Assembly: GCA_025331435.1 (NCBI GenBank)
Contig: JAIWNI010000001.1
Location: 372,001 to 436,000 of the forward strand
DNA: 64,000 nt
Direction of reading: 5' to 3'
Source: Choanephora cucurbitarum
Taxonomy: Eukaryota; Mucoromycota; Mucoromycetes; Mucorales; Choanephoraceae
Shown here piece by piece: positions 46,726-59,056 of the stretch. The number at the start of each line of letters is the position of its first letter. Position 1 is the first letter of the stretch. Both the position numbers and the translations under genes were made by a program. Below the pieces are notes generated by a model. The model saw only the letters and a list, made by a program, of their open reading frames with translations, did no database searches and was not told the origin of the DNA.

Positions 46726-47646
46726 TACATTTCATTAGAAAAAAAAAGCTTATCGTTAACTCAATGATGAAAAGAGACTTGGCCTTTAATAAGCAGTGTC
46801 TATTTCTTGCCGTGTTTTCTTGTTTCTGTCTGCGAACAATCATTCACAATAAATCCATTCTACATATCTCATATAGAAGTAAAAAAATAAAGTGTCAATG
46901 TCCTTCTAACTTTAGTAAGACTCTAGTTGATACTGTCTTCATATACAATGTAGACGCCTTATTGTTATTACTGTTTTAATTATAGCATGAAATTAGCCTA
47001 TGTTATTTATGAGTTGATCCAATAACTGTCACTTAGGTCTGTTCCGTTTCTTTTTTCAGCTGTTGGTGATATTACTATAGAATATAGTTCGCCGATCTGA
47101 CAAGGTGCATAGCTATATAACGTTTGAAGCCTCATAACTTCTTTTGATCTAGTTATTCAAGGAGCTATCGATGGAAGTTTCATTCTTGGAAGAGAGAAGC
47201 AAAGCCTTCTGGATTTTCTATAAGAGCCTGACGTTATTAAATTCTGCAATTCGATCATCATGTTGAACTAAAGTGCTAGACTAGTACGATTTTTAATATC
47301 TTTGATTCTATTTTGTATGTTTTTCAAATAGTTACTAACAATACTACCTTGATTAAGCAACCCTACAGTAACTACAGTTTAGAACTTTCAAACTTAATAA
47401 CTTTGACATATTAAGTTCTATCTTTAGCTTCAGTTTTGATCCTTTTATTCTAGATGATGTTGATAAGCGTGGGTGATCTATGAAGCTACAAGATCTAAGA
47501 ACGAATAGTTTGAATTAAGCAATCATAACAACACTACCAAGTCATTATCCAAAGTTTACTGTTAACACCATCAATATATATATATATATTTGAAGAGCTA
47601 GGCTCTGACAGTTGTTAATTGGAAATGATTTTCTTTCTAGATTGTC
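46726..47646. other. Intergenic, no gene seen
   Basis: AT-rich. A short (TA)n run lies at about 47573-47590. No supportable gene. Confidence 0.5.
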
Positions 47647-47796
47647 ACTGACAAAAAACTGAAGGTGTGAACGACATCAGTATTCGCATTTCGCATATCC
47701 AAAGGGGCTGTTTCGGGCCTTTGTGTCCCTATTTTAGCCTTTCAATATGCGCAATAGGAATGTACTTGTCGTTCGTATCTCCAATTCTTTATCAGT
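47647..47796. mobile_element. Hairpin MITE, family B, copy 2 (150 bp)
   Basis: The ends ACTGACAAAAAACTG and CAATTCTTTATCAGT are diverged versions of the termini of 45356-45480. Inside, ATTCGCATTTCGCATATCC and ATAGGAATGTAC mirror the inner arms of copy 1. The loop is longer and carries a partial duplication (GGGCCTTTGTGTCCCTATTTTAGCC). It is more mutated than copy 1, so probably older. Confidence 0.65.
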
Positions 47797-49486
47797 ATGC
47801 TACTTATCGTCTAGGTTCTTAGGTACGGCTGACGAACTAGTCAAAACTAAGAACTATCAAGCATATAGAAGTATTACTCCTCTCAACTAGTTTTGTAAAA
47901 CAAGCATTCTTGAAAAGGCTAGTCCTTGTCCTTTTAAGCACTTTGACAAGTTGTGCCTTATTCCAGACCCCCTATAAACCATCTGAGCTCCACTGCACTT
48001 TGACTCTCAATTATGATTGGACCTCATACCCCGTACAAGCGTGCAATTCAAAGACTATACTTTTCATATGCTGAAGTGTTGCACGCTTTTCAGAGGATGA
48101 ACACAGACAAAAATCAAGCTTGTATATGGTGTCACATATCAATATATATTAGGTAGTCTATACGATTAATGAAAAATAAGGAACCCTATTATGAACTTTA
48201 CAGCAAAGTGTTCGTGGCTTTTGTTTAAGCAACAGATTCCATTTGCAGAGTCTAATACATCCCATTCTGTCTTCTTTTCTTAATCCTCATCTTTAGTTAT
48301 TGCAAAAGCCAAACAGGAAGTAAAGACACTTTTTAGAGTCTTGCATGTACGTTAACATTCATTTGTTTTTCTACTACATGAGCGTCTAACAGGTATGCTT
48401 AAAAAGCCGAATAAGTCTGTTCGTATCTTAAGTATTACATCAAAAGATTGAGGTTTGGTAGCATTAAGAAAGGAAAGAGGTGCATTTGTAGTATAAAAGA
48501 AAGTTGAAGTGCTCCTATTTCGCATGTGCGGAATTCGTAAACTTTTCGAATATACAGCAACTGTATAACATTCTACTAAACAACCAAACAAAATTTTTTG
48601 ATAGTATCCATCTTTATTTCTCATTTACCTTCTTACATCAGATACGGTTGCAATACTTTTGCGACTCTTCATGTAGCGTTTACAAGCACGTTGCTCCTTA
48701 TTGATCCGTATCCTAGTTTGCTTGATAAGTCAATTTAGTTATAATGCTGAGAAAATATAAAGAACGAGAAGAACCCATACCATTTGGAAGCCTGACATAC
48801 CTTACTGCGAGCTATCAATCACAAATTCGGAACAGAGAAACAAGATTACTATTTTGACATTTGCATTCGCTCGTGGATGGATTGCAACTTATTAACGAAA
48901 GGCTGGGAAGACAAATGTTGTGTAACTAGAGATAGAACTATCTGCTCTCGATATTCTGTCTAATTTAATTTTCTGTCGAGTTTACAAATAATGCTGGCTC
49001 AAGCTCAATTCCCTTTTATTTATTTTCAATCACGTTCTATGGCCGCTGAGATTTTTTTAGTGTCAAATTTTGTGTATCCATCTAAACGCAAGTTACTATT
49101 TCTAACTTCAGACGAATGGTAGTACGAAACTGATTATACTTAATCACATTGCCGATCAGAGAATGGCAAAGACGAGAGAAGTCAAGTACTAAGAGCGATG
49201 TACATCCTTATGCCATGAGCGATTAAATAGAAGGAGATGTTGGTTATGGTAGTAAAAAGAGAATGCAATGGATTACGACAAATCAAGTACAAGTGATAAG
49301 GTACACGAGGCAGCAAGTGGGGAAAAAGGTTATGAGAAGCGATTATTTTACCCGCCATTTTGATATAGGAGTGTCAAAAACAATTAAACACAAAGTATAA
49401 ATATAAGTCGATTAACAGGCCTTCGTAGCTTTTCTTTTCTTTTCTTTACTACATCTCAATTCCTCTCCTTTAAATAAATATATAAA
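47797..49486. other. Intergenic and promoter region
   Basis: No gene seen. A TATA-box-like TATAAATA lies at 49396-49403, about 85 bp before the next start, followed by a CT-rich leader (CTTTTCTTTTCTTTTCTTTAC). A 48004-48100 stretch has short inverted words (GCGTGCAA / TTGCACGC) of unknown meaning. Confidence 0.45.
49396..49403 (+). promoter_or_regulatory. TATA box of the Kre9/Knh-like gene
   Basis: TATAAATA 84-91 bp upstream of the ATG, followed by a CT-rich leader. This arrangement is typical of strongly expressed fungal genes. Confidence 0.55.
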
Positions 49487-50084
49487 ATGAAGTTCTCAGC
49501 TCTTGCCGTTGCCGCTCTTGCCACTGCTGCCAGCACTGTCTCTGCCACCATTACTGTATGTATTGAATAACAATATATCATCAGAAGCAAATCTGGGAGA
49601 AAAAAGAGACTAATTGTAACATTCGTTTAGCTCATTCAACCTTGGGCCTCTACCACCTGGAACGCTGGTCAAGCTGGTACTGTTCAATGGAGCTCCACTG
49701 AAGACTTGGCTTCCAAGTACTGTGAAGTTCACTTGTTGACCACCGTTAACGAAACTGTCACGTAAGTAAAACAGAGTCAATTTCCTCTGAATAAATGTCT
49801 AAACAAACGATTTTTTTTTAGTTTTGTTGCCAACTTCACTGCCAACGGTAACTTGATCCCTTGTACTTACACCTCTGCCAACGTAAGTTTTTATGACAAC
49901 TCTTTTGATATTTGGCAATATCAAGAATCTAACATTGTTTTCATATCAACTTTAGTTCCACCCCTTGCCTGACTACCCCTCTGGTCAATACTCCATCCGT
50001 ATGGGTCCCAACGGTGAAAGCACTGATAGCTATGCTTACTCTGGTCAATTCCCCTTCGTTGGTACTGGCTCTGTCGCCATCTAA
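49487..50084 (+). CDS. Secreted Kre9/Knh1-like (Ser-Thr-rich GPI family N-domain) small protein
   Basis: Exons 49487-49555, 49631-49761, 49822-49882 and 49956-50084 give 129 aa. A clean signal peptide (MKFSALAVAALATAASTVSA) is encoded by exon 1. The mature part starts LIQPWASTTWNAGQAGTVQW, matching the Kre9/Knh1 beta-sandwich entry (W-x-AG-x-TVxW), and ends GPNGESTDSYAYSGQFPFVG. Two Cys could pair, and NET and NFT are glycosylation sites. There is no GPI tail. Codon use is biased (GCC, ACT, GGT), implying high expression. The likely role is in the cell wall or extracellular matrix. Confidence 0.85.
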
Positions 50085-51248
50085 GCCAGGAATGTATGAA
50101 ACCTAGCAGAAAATGCCTATATATCCGATTGATTTTTCATATAAAAGATATCACATTAAATAGACATTTGAAGTAGTCCTATAGAAAAATCTTGTCTTCA
50201 TTTAATGCACACATACACCTCAATCAATAATAAATTACAAAGTCAAGAGCATAGCTTCCTGAGATACAGTTTTTAAGAATTGTATGTAGTATTTATTTTA
50301 TTGACCAACTATAATAGTGTCACCACAATGTTAAAAAGCTAATTTATGCAATTACACAAATGCAGCACAACATTAAGACTGTAATGAACACAAACTTGCT
50401 TTTCTTGAAAAAAATATAACAACTATGTATTCAAAGGGATAAGAGAGCCTGGTCGCATCATCTTTAACTTTCCATACAAACCAATCTTTCTGACTACAAG
50501 AAGAGCCGAAATATACAATGTAGCATTGAAGCGAAATCATGAATACAGCTGAAGCCTAAATAAGGCAGTATCAACATCAATTACTTGTATACATATAAAG
50601 CAGGATTGATAGATTCAAGTAATGCACAATACAAGTATAACACAATTTATACAAATAGCTCGTGTCGCTCCTTAAAGTTCCTTATTTTTGGAACTTATAC
50701 AACAAATAGGATGCTGGAGATTAATTCGCATGATCCGAAATCAATAAACTACTCGCTTATTGCAATTTGTATGAATGTGTACCCACCTTTTATTATGTCT
50801 TGATGTTTGCAAACAAGAGATATACATCATCAGCCTTAAAAGTAGCATTCATTTTTGACAATTAAAAAACATCGAAATTACTATTCAAAGCATTAATTGC
50901 AGAACGTAAATAAATAAATGCTCTGTTACATAAATAGCTAAAATCAGAGCAAAGATAAATATCAAATCTCGCGACTGATTTCCTTTTTCAGTAATTGTGT
51001 CAGTTTGATTTATAATTTCGGGATCAAGCTTTTACTACTCCTTGGTTCCTTAAGATTTCTCAACATGATGACAGAAATGAGCTGTATTAATAATATTTTA
51101 GCCAATCAACTAACACGATAACCAAAGATGTAGAGAATAATAAGGTTGATTTTGAAATACAAAATGAAACCAAGAGGTGGCAGATTTATTTATTTTCGAT
51201 GCAAATTGCGATGTCGTCAATATACACATAAAGCAATATGAACTTGAT
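50085..51248. other. Intergenic, no gene seen
   Basis: AT-rich 3' flanks of two convergent genes. No supportable coding, repeat or RNA feature. Confidence 0.5.
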
Positions 51249-52134
51249 TTAGAAATCTCTAGTTAAGCGACTAGATCCTCTCTTTTTCTTTCTTTCGTTT
51301 TCGCGCTCCATTTCTTTCTTCATGAGAATTTGTGCCAACTTAATAAACAATGAATAAAGATCCATGAATAGTTCCATGGAATGTCCAGGAATATCTCTTG
51401 AGCCTGCACTTGCTCTTTCGACAATCATTTGGGTATCATACATCACTGGATTTCAAAAGCTTGTTACAAAAAAAAAGACGGAAGCTGATTAACTTGTACT
51501 TACCAAATCCTGCAAAAGCAAGTAAGCCAGCATAAAGTTCAAAGGAAAAGACAGAAGCAGATCTCAAGAAAAAAGCATTTGCCAATGATAGCCATAAAAG
51601 TACACTGACGATTGTACTTGAAAATCCACCAATATAAAGCATACTGCGGCGATTTGCCATTACTGCACTAAAAGAAAATCCAAGGAAGATAAGAACAGCA
51701 GATGAAAGTGCCAAGAAAATGATATTTCCTGAAGGATCCCAATCCATAAAAAAAGACAAGAAGTTGGATAATGCAATGCCACTAAACATAGAATATGCCT
51801 TAATGCATATACATTAGCTTTTTTTTTCTTACAATAACATAGATTCAAGTTCGACATGTTTACTTACACCAAGTAATGACCATCGACTTGTACTATTTGG
51901 CGCAGTAAACCGAAAAGTAGACACGCTTCCAATAGCTCCCAAAGAACCTAAAGTGGAACCAGCTGATCCAAGGTACTCGCCTACTTGAGTACCAACTGTT
52001 GCTATAGCGCACATAGCTGCCAGCGCTAAGTAGACATGCACTAAATGCCTTCGAACAGGCCTTGACAAAGTATTCTGGTTTTCGCTTGTGTCTCTGTTGC
52101 TATAATCTCCATAATAATGTTGCTTTCCTGACAT
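51249..52134 (-). CDS. Bax inhibitor-1 family membrane protein (TMBIM6-like)
   Basis: Exons 52134-51868, 51798-51504 and 51445-51249 give 252 aa, the usual family size. Six to seven hydrophobic helices run from HLVHVYLALAAMCAIATVGT to LYAGLLAFAGF. The C-terminal signature YDTQMIVERASAGSRDIPGHS then MELFMDLYSLFIKL is the BI-1 motif, with the paired Asp residues implicated in pH-gated Ca2+ leak, followed by a basic tail (RENERKKKRG). BI-1 proteins sit in the ER and lower the releasable Ca2+ store and death signalling. Confidence 0.9.
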
Positions 52135-52389
52135 GTTTATTTGAATTTGCTTCTAGAAGAAAAGAAAATATAACAAGTTGTATTCAAGCAAAATGTAAAG
52201 CATTACTGAATTTACCAACGTTTATTTTTAATGACCGAATCCCAGTCAGGTGTTTTCTTTAGAAAAAACTCATTGAATGCTCCATTACATTTTCTATAAA
52301 GCAGATTTCTTTCAAAGAGCGATCTCGCATGAAACTTGTCAACGAGACACCTACAATCAAAAGAACAGCGGTAGGACAATTAATGAGAG
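52135..52389. promoter_or_regulatory. 5' flank of the BI-1 gene
   Basis: 255 bp upstream of the minus-strand start, ending at the family A MITE. No gene is seen. Confidence 0.4.
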
Positions 52390-52566
52390 TACAATAGTTG
52401 CTTTATTTAAGAGTTTTCATGTTCTTGAGAAATGCGGTCTTATATTGAGCATACAATTAAATCGAATGGTATCTTGGCGCTTGAAGCGAATTACAAGTTG
52501 AATGAATGTACTGTTATATTAAGCATACTCTTGATTCTGCCACTCTTAAATCGAGCAACTACTGTA
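52390..52566. mobile_element. MITE, family A, full copy (177 bp)
   Basis: Left end TACAATAGTTGCTTTATTTA(AGAGT) and right end, read in reverse, TACAGTAGTTGCTCGATTTA(AGAGT) form ~25-bp terminal inverted repeats bounded by TA. It aligns end to end, inverted, with 33974-34150. It lies about 255 bp upstream of the BI-1 start, where it could affect the promoter. Confidence 0.78.
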
Positions 52567-53748
52567 TTAGTAATAGAATGTCTTCAAAAAAAATACAAAA
52601 GGCTTGATAAAAAGAGGCACTGTTTTTTGCTTGTTTTTATGAAATCTTTTATTAAAGTGTCTATTGCATTTGTTCCTCGCAACATGCCTAAAAGCTCTCA
52701 AGGTTGCATCATGTCAACCCTGGTCTTTGAAATGAAAAAAGAAAAACCTTAAAGACGTTTTTATAAACTCTCAAGCAGTATCTGCTTTGGTTTTGTATGA
52801 CCATTGGTGACTACTATATTTAATAAACCAATGGTACTGGTTGTAGCTGAAGCAATTCAGTCAAGAAGCAAGCCTATGTCATTGCCTATACCTTGTGCAA
52901 TGACAAAGAATATTTTAGCAAGGTAAAGAATGAATCTTTCTTTGGCAGTTCCTCTGACCCCATTAGTATCCTTTCGGGTACTTACTGAAGCATTTCAGCA
53001 AAAACTGTCGAATGAAACAACACCTTCGCAACTGACAGCTAGTTTTAGTTTCATGAAATAGTTTAGGTAGCAGCTGATGCTTTCTACAGAACTGTTGCCT
53101 GAAACACTCAGGACAGCCAGAACACTCCATTCACTCCTTGCTTTCCTTCTCTCTCTCTCTCTTTCCTCCAACTGTCCAATCCCTATACAGCTGTATAACA
53201 GCCATTTTCGATTGATAATAGTTAAGCCAAAATCAAGGCCTACATTGCCACGTGACTTTCATAGCCACTCAGGCAACTGCAAGATGTTCTCTATGATAGA
53301 TCACAGTTTGACATATGCAATATTTTGCGAATCTAAAAAAAATATTTGCATGAATTTTGTTTTTTTTTGCACCAACATTTACTTTCGGACATCAAAAACA
53401 GTGAAGCTTTATTCGACGATATAGGCTGTCATCAGTCTAGAAACAGAATGCTGGTGCGTGGAACTCTATTCAACAAGAATAGCTAGTTAAGAAGAAGAAA
53501 AACTCACACTGAATCTCTTTATTAAATCTTGTGACAGTCTTAATTTGTTGGCCATTTAGATTTATCCATTGATGATTGGCTCGGAGTTTTTGCTTCGAGC
53601 AAAATTAGCCAGTTCGAGTGAGCCGAGAGAAAAAAAAAAGAGAGAGGAGTAAAAGAGCTATGAGGGCCAAGCTGTTAGGGCGGCCATGAGCAGGCTGACA
53701 AAACCAGGCATGATTTTGAGTTAGCTTGTCCCTTCTTTCACATTACAG
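52567..53748. other. Intergenic, no gene seen
   Basis: AT-rich sequence with a CT microsatellite near 53149-53163. Open frames near 52432 and 53077 lack motifs. The last part is the promoter of the uS7 gene. Confidence 0.5.
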
Positions 53749-53869
53749 GTAAGAAAAATGAGACTATGCACCTATATGCATCTATTAGGATGGATGGACG
53801 TTTTATTGGACGGATTCATCCATCACTCTCCTTCCCTTTCCTTGGACGTCAAACTAACCTATTGAATAG
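53749..53869 (+). promoter_or_regulatory. Probable 5'-UTR intron of the uS7 gene
   Basis: A GTAAGA donor at 53749 (after CATTACAG), an ACTAAC branch-point match at 53853-53858 and an AATAG acceptor ending at 53869, six bases before the ATG. The 121-nt spacing and branch distance fit fungal introns. Intronic leaders are common in ribosomal-protein genes. Only cDNA would prove it. Confidence 0.5.
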
Positions 53870-53875
53870 TACAAC

Positions 53876-54542
53876 ATGCCCGCTTTAGGTTTGCCCGCTG
53901 ATGTCAGCGCTACTGCTGATGGTACCCGTAGATTGTTCAACAAGTGGTCTTACGAAGACGTTGAAGTCAAGGACATTTCTCTCCAAGACTACATTCAAAT
54001 CCGTCAACAAGTCTACTTGCCTCACACTGCTGGTCGTTTCGCTGTCAAGCGTTTCCGTAAGGCTCAAGTAAAGTAGAAGATTAAAGTTTATGCAAAAAAA
54101 AGATCTAACCATCAGCTCATAGTGTCCCATTGTCGAACGTTTGACCAACGCTTTGATGATGACTGGCCGTAACAACGGTAAGAAGCTCATGGCTGCCCGT
54201 ATTGTTCAACATGCCTTCGAGATCATCAACTTGTTGACTGATGCCAACCCTCTTCAAATCTTGGTTGATGCTATCATCAACTGTGGTCCTCGTGAAGATT
54301 CCACCCGTATCGGTTCTCAAGGTACTGTCCGTCGTCAAGCCGTTGATGTCTCTCCTCTCCGTCGTGTCAACCAAGCCATCTCTTTGTTGACTGTTGGTAC
54401 CAGAGAATCCGCTTTCCGTAACGTCAAGACTGTTGCTGAATGTCTCGCTGATGAATTGATCAACGCTGCCAAGGGTTCTGCCAACTCTTACGCCATCAAG
54501 AAGAAGGATGAACTTGAACGTGTTGCCAAGTCTAACCGATAA
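53876..54542 (+). CDS. RPS5: 40S ribosomal protein uS7 (S5/Rps5)
   Basis: Exons 53876-54067 and 54123-54542 give 203 aa. [20 protein letters not shown], then [20 protein letters not shown] (formed across the splice), the uS7 core [21 protein letters not shown] and the end [14 protein letters not shown] are diagnostic. uS7 binds the 3' major domain of 18S rRNA near the E site. Codon bias is strong, as in uL2. Long antisense frames are mirror artefacts of this bias. Confidence 0.98.
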
Positions 54543-54703
54543 GCGCTTCCCCCCTTTATTATATATCTGCGTGTATGTATGTATGTGTACATGCGTGTTT
54601 GTGTGTGTGTTGTGTATGCAAAGTTCTTTTTATTTTAATCAAAAAAAATTAAAGGGTTTGTCTATCATACAATAAAACGTTGTCACTGTACATTGCTTTT
54701 TTT

Positions 54704-57700
54704 TCAATCATTATCTTCTTGAGCATAATATAGCTTTCGTTCTTCAATTTGTTCTTCTATACTCTTCAAATTAGGCACATTGAGATATCCTTTGTGATAA
54801 GTCAGTACTTCTTCTACCAACAGGTGGGGAATTAAGTTCCTAGTGATGAATGTTAGGATGGTACATGCCAACAGAATGAAATGAAGCACATTACCTTCTT
54901 GGTGCAACCTTCAGACAGTGTTCAGCATCTAAACGCAAGTCCAATACACTATCATAATGTGCTCCTGAACTGAATCCAATACGAAGTGAATATTCTTTTT
55001 CGGGCACGCTCTGTCTATTTCTCTCATATAGCTCAAAAGTAATCTGTGTGAGATAATCCAGTTCAGGCAGCGTATTTCGAGGAACCTTGGTGGGAACACC
55101 AGAAAGATAGATCAAGTTTAACAAAGCATGCACATGCGATTCCTTGGTGAAGTATAAACGTGTTCTTGCATTTTCACTTGAAGTCATGTCATCCAAATCA
55201 CTCAAGATTTTCTTTAGAAGAGGGAAGCTGATCAACATACCAATATTCTTCTTTTCTGTATCAGAAATTCCGTATTCTTGTGGTGCAATGAAATCAAACA
55301 TGATTTTGACAGCTCTGTAAAGGCGACGAACATCTGTATCACATCCATCCACTGTAGGATCAGTCATTGGCAATCCATTTTGTGCACTAGATTCAGGTGT
55401 CTCCTGATTAAGGCTTGCACTAGATTCATCTGCAAAGATAGCAAGTAAAAATTGTCGGTTATGAATAGAGTCGTACTTCAATGAGTCATACAGCACACTA
55501 ATCCAAGATGGATCAACACTCTTTTCGGCTTGACATGGGCGTATACTTGATTCATCAGTTTCATCGCCGTGTGAAATACATGCGAAATGCCTAAACATCT
55601 TTTCCCATCTTTCTCGGAATAGAATAGGTGAATCAAAGCAACACCAACGTCTCTGAAGGTTGTCGATATCTTTGCTTGACCAATTATCCCGCATTACCCG
55701 CTGCATGCGGTTCATAATTGTGCAGATCTCCTGTAGAATGATGTGAGGCTGGGGAAGTTTTGCTGACCAACCCATCTGTGCTAGCATCCATTCTGGAATA
55801 TCGTTGCCTGGACGCAATAGATTCTTTAACTGTCGCTTTACAAGATCGGCTTGATCCTTAGCAGCATTGCTATCGTCTAAAAGATACTTGCTTTCTGATA
55901 TCACACCTTCTAATGTCTCTGGATCACCCAAGAACCATCGACCAAACACTTGTGCTAATCAGAGTTTCACTATGTTAAACCATCGCTGACTCAAAAAATA
56001 GTGTCTTTGTTACCTGTATCCCTAACACGTCTTTCTGAACTACTGTAGATTTTGACATCTTCTAATACTTTTTCGTTCAAAATAAACATATCTTTTCGCA
56101 AATTTTCTGCCAAATCTTTAGATTGATGACGACCAGCGTGTGTAAACTAACAAAAGAAATAGATTTTGTTAAGGTTCATTGCTTGTTTCTTGTTTTTTTG
56201 TTACTATTGGTTAGATGGTCTTCGCTTTATTACCTCTCCTCCCCATTTGACAATAACTTGCAACTTGGACAACATTTGTGTCTCCTTGTCGTACTTGGGC
56301 TTAAGCTGAATTTTTGTACCTGGCAAGTCGTGCTTCTTTTCTAATACTTCTTTAAGTGACATCAATTTCTCTTGATCCTCTTCTGTAGAAGATTTTTCCA
56401 AGCAAATGTCAACAGCTCGCATAACTGACTGAAGCTGATGTGTTTGTCTGAACACAACTTCACGCTTTGAACCCTCCAGTAGGTCAATGAATGGTTGCTG
56501 CATAATAGCGATCTTGAGCTTTTCTTTTGGAGTACGATCACCATGTCGAAACACAGCTACAAAACCTTTCAGTCGCCATGAGTTTTGTGGTGAAATTTCA
56601 GGAGGAATTTGATCGGCTAACGATAGAGGTCTTTCTTGAACGGAGCGATAAAACGCTTCTTTCAATATGCGTGCACATTGCTCATAATAGTGATCATTTC
56701 CCTTAACAAAGCTCCAACCATTGACATCAATCACATATGATTTTCCTTTCACTCGTAAAATATCCAATCCACAAACTGTCTGTCCAAATGCCTTGCTAAC
56801 TTTTCTAGCAATATCTTCTTCCTCTTGTGTCAGTTTAGCACAGTAACGAATCTCCTTGCCATCTGTGTTACGTTTGACATGACCATCTACTGTCGGTGAT
56901 CTTACGGGGCAGATAGGAAATCAGCGGTCGTCTTTAAGGAAAATCAAAGACTTACTTTCTTGTTTCTGCATGAACAAATTGAGGACCAACAGTATATAGC
57001 TTGATATCTTCAAAACTTTCTGTTTGCATCAACTGTTCATAAATCCAAGAGCCTTCAGCATTGGGTGTTGTTAATTCAGGATCATATTCACTTGATTTGT
57101 TGCCGATCTATTGATGTTATATATCAATGCTCAACTATTCCTTTCTATCCTTCTTGCAGCCCCTTTTTTCTCACTATTTTACCTTTCTGAATAACCTTCT
57201 ACCTCCACCACCCTTTTCATCAGAATAATAAATATTGATATTATGATCTTCACCATCCACTGGTTTCTCAATAAAGGTCTTTGGTAAGAACTGACCATCC
57301 ACTTCTATGCCATCGTCACGGATGATGACTGATTTTGAATTGGAGGCATAGCGGGCTAACACACGGTCCATGTCCATACCAGTGCATTCCTTGAACACAG
57401 CTGCAGCTTCTGTATCAACCTTTGCACCACCATCTCTTGAGACAACTAAACGAGGGGGTGTAGGAACACCAATAGCATCCAAGATAGATAACACTACTCT
57501 TCGATCCCACAGGAGTGTTTGCATATGTACATTGTTTACCACAAATGGTTTTCTGAGGTTTGTATATGCAATTGCCTTATGCATAGGAAATCCACCAGAG
57601 AAAAAGCAAATCAGAAAATCGCAACCAGGCCAATTTTCGACGTCTAAATCAGGTTAAATGAATAATTTTTATTTTTTTTTTATTTTTAAAAAAGATTACC

Positions 57701-57933
57701 TTCATCCAAGATAGTTTTGTCACCAAAGATGACAATCTCAAAGTTCCCATGTGATAACAGCCTATTCAGGATGTGGCGCATAGGCTTTGATCTGGCCTTT
57801 CTATCCATAGCGCATACACCCACAACATCTAATATCTGATAAATAAACACACAGTACTTTTGATTAAGTAGATCTTACATTTAGCTCTACCAGATATATG
57901 TTCTGGTATAGAAGGAGAATCTGCAACAGGCAT
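54704..57933 (-). CDS. Vip1/Asp1-type inositol hexakisphosphate/diphosphoinositol-pentakisphosphate kinase (PPIP5K)
   Basis: Exons 57933-57879, 57828-57700, 57643-57183, 57107-56956, 56900-56234, 56146-56014, 55954-54895 and 54839-54704 give 930 aa (Asp1 is 920). The N-terminal ATP-grasp kinase starts with [35 protein letters not shown] and [20 protein letters not shown] (splice-formed) and converts InsP6/InsP7 to 1-pyrophosphates. From about residue 384 the histidine-acid-phosphatase-like domain has RHGDRTPK and [13 protein letters not shown] and can reverse the reaction. Exon 2 must use the acceptor ATATTAG at 57829; the nearer TATCAG breaks the frame. Inositol pyrophosphates act in phosphate sensing and polarity. 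Convergent with uS7, 161 bp between stops. Confidence 0.93.
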
Positions 57934-58891
57934 TTATAATTGAAGAAAGAGTGTGAGGGAAGCGAAAAAAGAAGAGGAAACAAAACAAAAAAAAAGAGAG
58001 AGAGAAAAAGGAAAAAAAAAACATTTATCAAGAATTTGACATACTTTTCTTCTTTGCCTACTGTGTAACATACACGTGAGTAAAGCACAGAATAACCGAC
58101 GTCATTTCAAGCAGCGATGCAGAACTGGTTATCAAGTGAATGCCTTGTTGACACACGCAGAATAACATTAAAACTAGCTAGGACATCATGCTTATGTGTT
58201 GGGAGAATTTTGTTACTGACAGACATGAAGACGAATATGGTTGAGAGGGTTAAATCACTTTTTGGCAGGCACAATCGCTTTATTTATTTTAGTTTAAAAC
58301 CTTAATTACGGTCTTACCCCACTTTTGTTGATTGAGTTTCCTCTTTCTCTTTCAGTAAGTAACAATCTTGATGAGCAAGCGAGTAAAAGGTCTTTTTTTT
58401 TTATCTTCAATAGCATAAGGGTACTTCTTGTGTCTATAGCCTTGTAAGATCTATCTAATTCGATGTTGTTGTCGTTAATTGAGGTAATTTCTTGAGTTTC
58501 TTTTAATGACACCTCCCAGAATTAGCTCAACATGTACACTATGCTGTATTCTCAACTCTAACAAACAACCGCTTTATCATATAAGCAAAAGGAACAGACA
58601 TTCTTCTCATATAAATGATTCGCCCTTTTGTTTTCGTCTTTCTGTTTCTTTCGTCTGCATAATGGATTTAAACTCAATTTCTTGAGAAAATTAGATGAGT
58701 CACTTGTTTTACTATCACCACAAACAAATGCAAATTGAGCATCTCAAGTAGTAAATTCAAAACCATTCTCTTTCTTCCCTTTCCTTTTCATGCGCCATCT
58801 GTCTTCTGCAGCCTAAAAATTGACATTATCCAAAAATAACTTTTTTGTGTTCATTCTATTGTTTATTGTGAGAACCTTTTTTGCAGTCACG
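57934..58891. other. Promoter of the Vip1/Asp1 gene and intergenic sequence
   Basis: 57960-58020 is an A/G-rich tract on the plus strand, that is, a CT-rich leader for the minus-strand gene. A 62-codon ATG frame at 58117-58305 shows no motif and no splice support. Confidence 0.45.
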
Positions 58892-59056
58892 ATGTCCGAG
58901 GCATTTGACAGATGCGAAAAAGAGCATATTTTGAATCAGCTGTCTGTTCTTCAAGAGGAAAAGAAGAGTTTGATAGCAAGGCTGAAAGTTCCGATCTTCA
59001 AAGCAAAAGTAGTCATTCATCAGAAACAAAATAGTTCCATATGTTCTTTATTGTGA
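58892..59056 (+). CDS. Possible small coiled-coil protein or first exon of a broken gene
   Basis: The ATG at 58892, just after a TTGCAG, reads MSEAFDRCEKEHILNQLSVL then QEEKKSLIARLK, a clear amphipathic coiled coil with coding-like codons, before running into less convincing sequence and a TGA (54 aa). Downstream, coding-like scraps appear at about 59337-59399 (VISILEARNLELNLQPRAI, then stop) and 59425-59502 (MQSLRSDLVKRSIDDWRKQR, then stop). I cannot join them in phase, so this may be one decayed gene. Confidence 0.3.
   Translation: MSEAFDRCEKEHILNQLSVLQEEKKSLIARLKVPIFKAKVVIHQKQNSSICSLL

Noticed and set aside
53885..54374. Long minus-strand frames antisense to uS7
   Set aside because: Same codon-bias artefact; no independent motif or promoter.
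58117..58305. 62-codon ATG frame upstream of the Vip1/Asp1 gene
   Set aside because: No motif, no splice support and located in a promoter region.
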